A stretch of DNA of 13,160 nucleotides from Actinomycetota bacterium (GTDB lineage: Bacteria > Actinomycetota > Thermoleophilia > UBA2241), in NCBI GenBank assembly GCA_003132645.1, contig PKYM01000168.1, positions 8,143 to 21,302 on the forward strand, written 5' to 3'. Made by a program: the position numbers and the translations under genes. Positions 12,937 through 13,160 of this stretch are shown piece after piece. Below the pieces are notes generated by a model that was given only the letters and a program-made list of their open reading frames with translations, had not been told where the DNA came from and did not search any database. Within the stretch, counting starts at the first letter, position 1. Each line of letters starts with the position of its first letter.

Positions 12937-13160
12937 GTGACGACTATCGCAGGCAGCACCGTCCTGACCGGCATCATCGGCTGGCCGGTGGCGCACTCTC
13001 TCTCGCCGGCGATGCACAACGCCGCCTTCGCGGCGCTCGGACTGGACATGGCCTATGTGCCGCTGCCGGTCGCTGCCCGACAGCTCGAAGCCGCTGTCGG
13101 CGGGCTACGGGCTCTCGGCTTTCGCGGCGCCAACGTCACCATGCCGCACAAGGCCGCCGT
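12937..13160 (+). CDS. aroE: Shikimate dehydrogenase, 5' part (3' end outside window)
   Basis: Reduces 3-dehydroshikimate to shikimate with NADPH in the shikimate pathway. The 74 visible residues carry the family start TVLTGIIGWPVAHSLSPAMHN (about 8-28), including the shikimate-binding SLSP. FRGANVTMPHK (62-72) ends with the catalytic lysine, Lys72. The start is taken as GTG 12937, six bases after a G-rich stretch (GGGGG, 12926-12930). The frame stays open upstream to the stop of the MltG-like ORF, but family similarity begins only here. The NADP-binding domain lies beyond the window. Confidence 0.95.
   Translation, partial: MTTIAGSTVLTGIIGWPVAHSLSPAMHNAAFAALGLDMAYVPLPVAARQLEAAVGGLRALGFRGANVTMPHKAA

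Noticed and set aside
1..13160. Mobile element, prophage, defence system or secondary-metabolite cluster
   Set aside because: All recognised genes are housekeeping or regulatory. No transposase, integrase, attachment repeats, toxin-antitoxin pair or biosynthetic enzyme was seen.

Overview
The window is a GC-rich stretch of bacterial chromosome, coding almost throughout on the + strand. The layout resembles a housekeeping neighbourhood known from Gram-positive bacteria: hisS-aspS-(6S RNA)-Rrf2 regulator-cysteine desulfurase-mnmA-...-alaS-ruvX-(mltG)-aroE. High GC, frequent GTG starts and a SigB/SigF-type sigma factor suggest a deep-branching actinobacterium (for example a Thermoleophilia- or Coriobacteriia-like lineage). 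That placement is inference. No mobile element, phage, CRISPR array, tRNA or rRNA is visible.

Region 1 (1-2913): the 3' part of hisS overlaps aspS by one base. The AspRS carries a histidine in its anticodon-binding domain that is associated with non-discriminating enzymes. Region 2 (2914-4088): a promoter and a structured RNA, which I identify as 6S RNA from its fold and its position after aspS. A membrane-anchored thioredoxin-fold protein without a CxxC motif follows, then about 390 bp of non-coding DNA with a degenerate repeat array and the promoter and possible operator of the next operon. Region 3 (4089-7189): a tightly coupled sulfur/Fe-S operon with an IscR-like three-cysteine Rrf2 regulator, an IscS/NifS desulfurase, an IscU scaffold and the MnmA tRNA thiolase. 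A run of seven A sits at the iscU/mnmA junction, where a -1 slip would join the two proteins.

Region 4 (7182-9572): a probable stress or sigma module. It has a DUF948 (YtxG-like) membrane protein, a small one-helix membrane protein, a degenerate RsbW-like protein, and a SigB/SigF-type sigma factor with an unusual acidic N-terminal extension. Region 5 (9616-13160): alaS, ruvX, a 48-codon ORF that looks like the detached C-terminal end of MltG, a short spacer with a perfect 16-bp palindrome, and the start of aroE.

Together the genes serve tRNA charging (His, Asp, Ala), tRNA 2-thiolation fed by the desulfurase, Fe-S assembly and stress transcription. I see no wholly new multigene system. The points most worth a second look are the 6S RNA, the MltG remnant, the slippery iscU/mnmA junction, and the degenerate anti-sigma protein beside the sigma factor.
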